The position numbers were made by a program, and so were the translations under genes. From NCBI GenBank assembly GCA_903837255.1, contig CAILTZ010000085.1, forward strand, positions 1 through 5,549: a stretch of DNA of 5,549 nucleotides. Direction: 5' to 3'. The stretch is from an uncultured Pirellula sp. (GTDB lineage: Bacteria > Planctomycetota > Planctomycetia > Pirellulales > Pirellulaceae). Shown here piece after piece: positions 4,800 to 5,549 of this stretch. The notes under the pieces were generated by a model, which was given only the letters and a program-made list of their open reading frames with translations, ran no database searches and had not been told where the DNA came from. The number at the start of each line of letters is the position of its first letter. Position 1 is the first letter of the stretch.

Positions 4800-5549
4800 A
4801 TGCAATTGACGACAGCTCAGATTTGGGAACGCATCCACGCCGCAGGAATCGCAACCCCCGAACAGTACCGGCAATGGGCCAAGGCGGTTTCGGAAGCCAT
4901 CGGGGCATCGGCCAGCGCCGATCCAGCCGCTGTCATCAAGGAACTCGTCCAACAAGACAAGCTCAGCCCCTACCAAGCCAACGTCCTGTACCGTGGCCTG
5001 CCACACCCCTTGCAACTCGGCAAAATCCGCGTCGTTCGGTCCCTAGACTCAGAACGCGGACCGAATTGGTACGAAGGGGAGGATACCGCAACGGCTCGAT
5101 GGTCTGCGTTCCCCCCAAAAGCAGTCTGGTTGGTCGCCCTGCCCGATGAGAGACTTGCAAGCCCCGAGGTCCAAGATTGGCCACCGAGCTTGCAGTGGGC
5201 TCAGCAACACTGCCAAGTCCAATCGCCACACCTGGACCGCTGGATCAGCGCCGGTGCAACTCTCAAACATCTCTACGCAGTATGCGAGTCCGTTCCAGGT
5301 CTATTGCTAAGCGAAATGCTCGACCAAGGTCCACTGTCGAGCACTCAAGCCCATCGAATGCTACGCGACGTGGCGATGGGACTCAAGTTCCTCCATCGCC
5401 ATAGGCTCGTCCACGGACACTTGTCGACCTCCGCCGTGGTCTGGAACGAAATCCGAGGTTTCTTGCTCCTCAGAGACCCAGTCTTTCCTCCCAGATCTCC
5501 CTACCACGCCCCAACTCTTAGCGTTCTCGGGGGACTCAAAGACCGCCTG
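4800..5549 (+). CDS. Protein-kinase-fold protein, probable pseudokinase (C-terminus outside the window)
   Basis: The frame opens with ATG at 4800, the first start after an in-frame TGA at 4767, and stays open for 250 codons to the right edge. AAGGGA lies 11 bases upstream. Residues 47-74 (KELVQQDKLSPYQA, then NVLYRG and LGK) resemble the segment before the kinase domain in planctomycetal Ser/Thr kinases. The domain then follows: LYAVCESVPGLLLSEML (158-174, hinge and helix D) and MLRDVAMGLKFLHRHRLVHG (187-206, helix E to catalytic loop). Key residues are missing: no GxGxxG after residue 78, VALP (112-115) in place of VAxK, HGHLSTSA (205-212) in place of HRDLKPxN, and RDPV (225-228) at the DFG position, where only the Asp remains. 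The catalytic loop to DFG spacing is normal. Pseudokinases usually serve as scaffolds or allosteric partners; which applies here is unknown. Any C-terminal membrane or sensor domain is outside the window. Confidence 0.8.
   Translation, partial: MQLTTAQIWERIHAAGIATPEQYRQWAKAVSEAIGASASADPAAVIKELVQQDKLSPYQANVLYRGLPHPLQLGKIRVVRSLDSERGPNWYEGEDTATARWSAFPPKAVWLVALPDERLASPEVQDWPPSLQWAQQHCQVQSPHLDRWISAGATLKHLYAVCESVPGLLLSEMLDQGPLSSTQAHRMLRDVAMGLKFLHRHRLVHGHLSTSAVVWNEIRGFLLLRDPVFPPRSPYHAPTLSVLGGLKDRL

Noticed and set aside
4535..5149. Plus-strand open frame of 204 codons spanning the pgl start, the spacer and the kinase-like gene
   Set aside because: It is in another frame from the kinase-fold product, which has family motifs and stays open to the edge. 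The Arg/Pro-rich translation looks like an out-of-frame reading.

Overview
The window looks like ordinary chromosome from a planctomycete, probably of the Pirellulaceae/Rhodopirellula type. The grounds are a kinase-like gene at the right edge whose N-terminus has the 'KLSPYQANVLYRG...LGK' lead-in familiar from planctomycetal protein kinases, a ubiE/ubiX pair fitting menaquinone synthesis, base composition in the mid-50s %GC by eye, and generous spacing with several divergent promoter regions. The lineage is inferred from protein character, not from a marker gene. I see no mobile element, CRISPR array, tRNA or rRNA.

Left block, all on the minus strand (1-1566), in transcription order: a small Cys/Ser/Pro-rich putative lipoprotein, then ubiE (menaquinone/ubiquinone C-methyltransferase, TTG start with a strong ribosome binding site), then ubiX (flavin prenyltransferase), whose ATG directly follows the ubiE stop codon and which is cut by the left edge. 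UbiE performs the last methylation of menaquinone. UbiX makes the prenylated flavin needed by UbiD-type decarboxylases, so the pair belongs to quinone synthesis.

The 250-bp divergent region 1567-1816 separates this block from the plus-strand genes. It holds a set of inverted repeats. One, read toward the lipoprotein gene, is a 13-bp stem followed by T5, so it resembles an intrinsic terminator in the gene's leader. Other copies of its arms lie upstream and could pair with it in a different way.

Middle block, plus strand (1817-3947): a membrane-anchored alpha/beta hydrolase of DUF900 type overlaps by 20 bp the start of a class IV PLP-dependent aminotransferase-like protein. They probably form a two-gene translationally coupled operon. 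Their joint substrate is unknown.

Right block: pgl (6-phosphogluconolactonase, oxidative pentose phosphate pathway) runs on the minus strand and converges on the aminotransferase gene with only 11 bp between stop codons. Across a 94-bp divergent spacer, a plus-strand protein-kinase-fold gene begins and runs off the right edge. Its visible kinase motifs are degenerate (no glycine loop, VAxK to VALP, HRD to HGH), so it is best described as a pseudokinase. The most interesting items are the possible attenuator leader, the pseudokinase and the hydrolase/aminotransferase pair. The window does not show a clear new multigene system.
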